Assembly: GCF_016919445.1 (NCBI RefSeq) | Contig: NZ_CP070356.1 | Coordinates: forward strand, 4,219,502-4,283,501 | DNA: 64,000 nt | Reading direction: 5' to 3' | Origin: Pseudomonas sp. PDNC002 | GTDB lineage: Bacteria > Pseudomonadota > Gammaproteobacteria > Pseudomonadales > Pseudomonadaceae | Shown: in pieces, positions 63,498-64,000 of the stretch | Layout of the letters: each line of letters opens with the position of its first letter | Position numbering within the stretch: position 1 is the stretch's first letter | The notes under the pieces: model-generated | What the model was told of the DNA's origin: nothing | Database searches by the model: none | The model's input: only the letters and a program-made list of their open reading frames with translations | Translations under genes and position numbers: made by a program

Positions 63498-63845
63498 TGA
63501 GCTCGCTGTGTGCTCCTCTCTGACGTTCGGTGTCTGATTTCCATGCGTTCAGACAGGTAAAACTCGCTTCCGCGTTTCTTCGAGCGGGCGCAGGCAGGAC
63601 TCCCGGGCTTGCACCTTTTTCCTGCATTATCAAGTTTCGCTGCGAAATTTAGGAGGGCGTAACCCGTGAGCTCATGTTTAGTGATGGACTCCGTGCTAGG
63701 AAAGGTGGCATAAAAATTATCCAGAGCCGCCATAGGAAAGAATAACGGCAAGAAGATTCCTACACGTCGCTACTCTGTTTCCGATATCGACTAGGAAATC
63801 CCTTACATAACCTGTGCACATGTTCAACACATTGTGTACGCGGTC
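63498..63845. other. Non-coding gap after the two-component cluster
   Basis: About 350 bp; small open frames overlap on both strands without domain or ribosome-site support. TGTGCACA (63813-63820) is an 8-bp palindrome 26 bases before the next start and could be a regulatory site. Confidence 0.4.
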
Positions 63846-64000
63846 ATGAAATTTAACCAATCTGTCGTCGAGCCTAGGGAGGCTGGCTCGAAGTTTTGGC
63901 AAGGATCTTCTAAGCCGATCCGCAGTAATTTCTCCTCGACGTCTGTCCGCTCTCTGCTGCGCCAGGCCACTTGTGTTTTGCTGACGGCGTGTCTGCCGCT
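63846..64000 (+). CDS. N-terminus of an exported protein, cut by window edge
   Basis: ATG at 63846 opens 51 codons to the edge: MKFNQSVVEPREAGSKFWQG, then VRSLLRQATCVLLTACLPL, a hydrophobic segment that resembles a long (extended) signal peptide of a large secreted protein. Its position after BvgS-type regulators suggests a regulated surface structure. Ribosome site is weak and the family is unknown. Confidence 0.45.
   Translation, partial: MKFNQSVVEPREAGSKFWQGSSKPIRSNFSSTSVRSLLRQATCVLLTACLP

Overview
The window looks like a GC-rich Pseudomonas chromosome, probably from the P. aeruginosa/nitroreducens/citronellolis side of the genus. This is inferred from the Pfe (ferric-enterobactin) locus in its Pseudomonas order, Pseudomonas-type REP hairpins, and strong GC-rich codon bias up to about 48.3 kb. 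No tRNA, rRNA or CRISPR array was seen.

1-13.8 kb is core-like: a partial VOC-like gene, a glycine-zipper lipoprotein, two LysR regulators each divergent from an enzyme (class IV aminotransferase; NQO1-like quinone reductase), then the minus-strand set pfeR-pfeS-pfeA-pfeE (two-component regulator, TonB receptor, enterobactin esterase) with AT-rich Fur-like sites before pfeR and pfeA. An ICMT-family methyltransferase, a beta-propeller protein, a winged-helix regulator and a DUF899 protein follow.

13.9-24.9 kb holds an apparent catabolic operon behind a promoter flanked by copies of a TGTAC-N4-GTACA palindrome. It encodes a Tat-exported solute-binding protein, a flavin reductase with a degenerate Nudix-like tail, a luciferase-like monooxygenase, a 4-OT-type tautomerase, an alpha/beta hydrolase, two permeases, a fused double ATPase, a PuuC-like aldehyde dehydrogenase and a BetI-like TetR regulator. 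The set predicts uptake and oxidative breakdown of a nitrogen-containing compound; the substrate is not visible.

25-48 kb: DUF3313 lipoprotein, FadL-type porin, PqiA-PqiA-PqiB-PqiC lipid-transport set, slipin, lone receiver, a 2836-residue cyclic beta-1,2-glucan synthase of the ChvB/NdvB/Cgs type, Crp-family regulator, PRC-barrel protein, cold-shock protein, two NTF2-like proteins, and a LysR/DoxX/quinone-oxidoreductase group, ending in decayed coding sequence.

48.4-64 kb is accessory DNA of lower and uneven GC. A Tn7-like transposition operon (tnsA-tnsB-tnsC-tniQ) lies beside a Tn4651-type cointegrate-resolution module (tnpS and tnpT, divergent, with a visible core inverted repeat between them), a XRE regulator, and a two-component cluster: LuxR-type regulator, BvgS-like hybrid kinase, a fusion protein that has lost both its phospho-accepting aspartate (now Glu) and its histidine (now Asp), and a degenerate lone receiver. 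An open reading frame runs off the right edge. The most unusual items are the Tn7-like/TnpST pairing, the pseudo-phosphorelay fusion protein, and the monooxygenase operon with its operator array.
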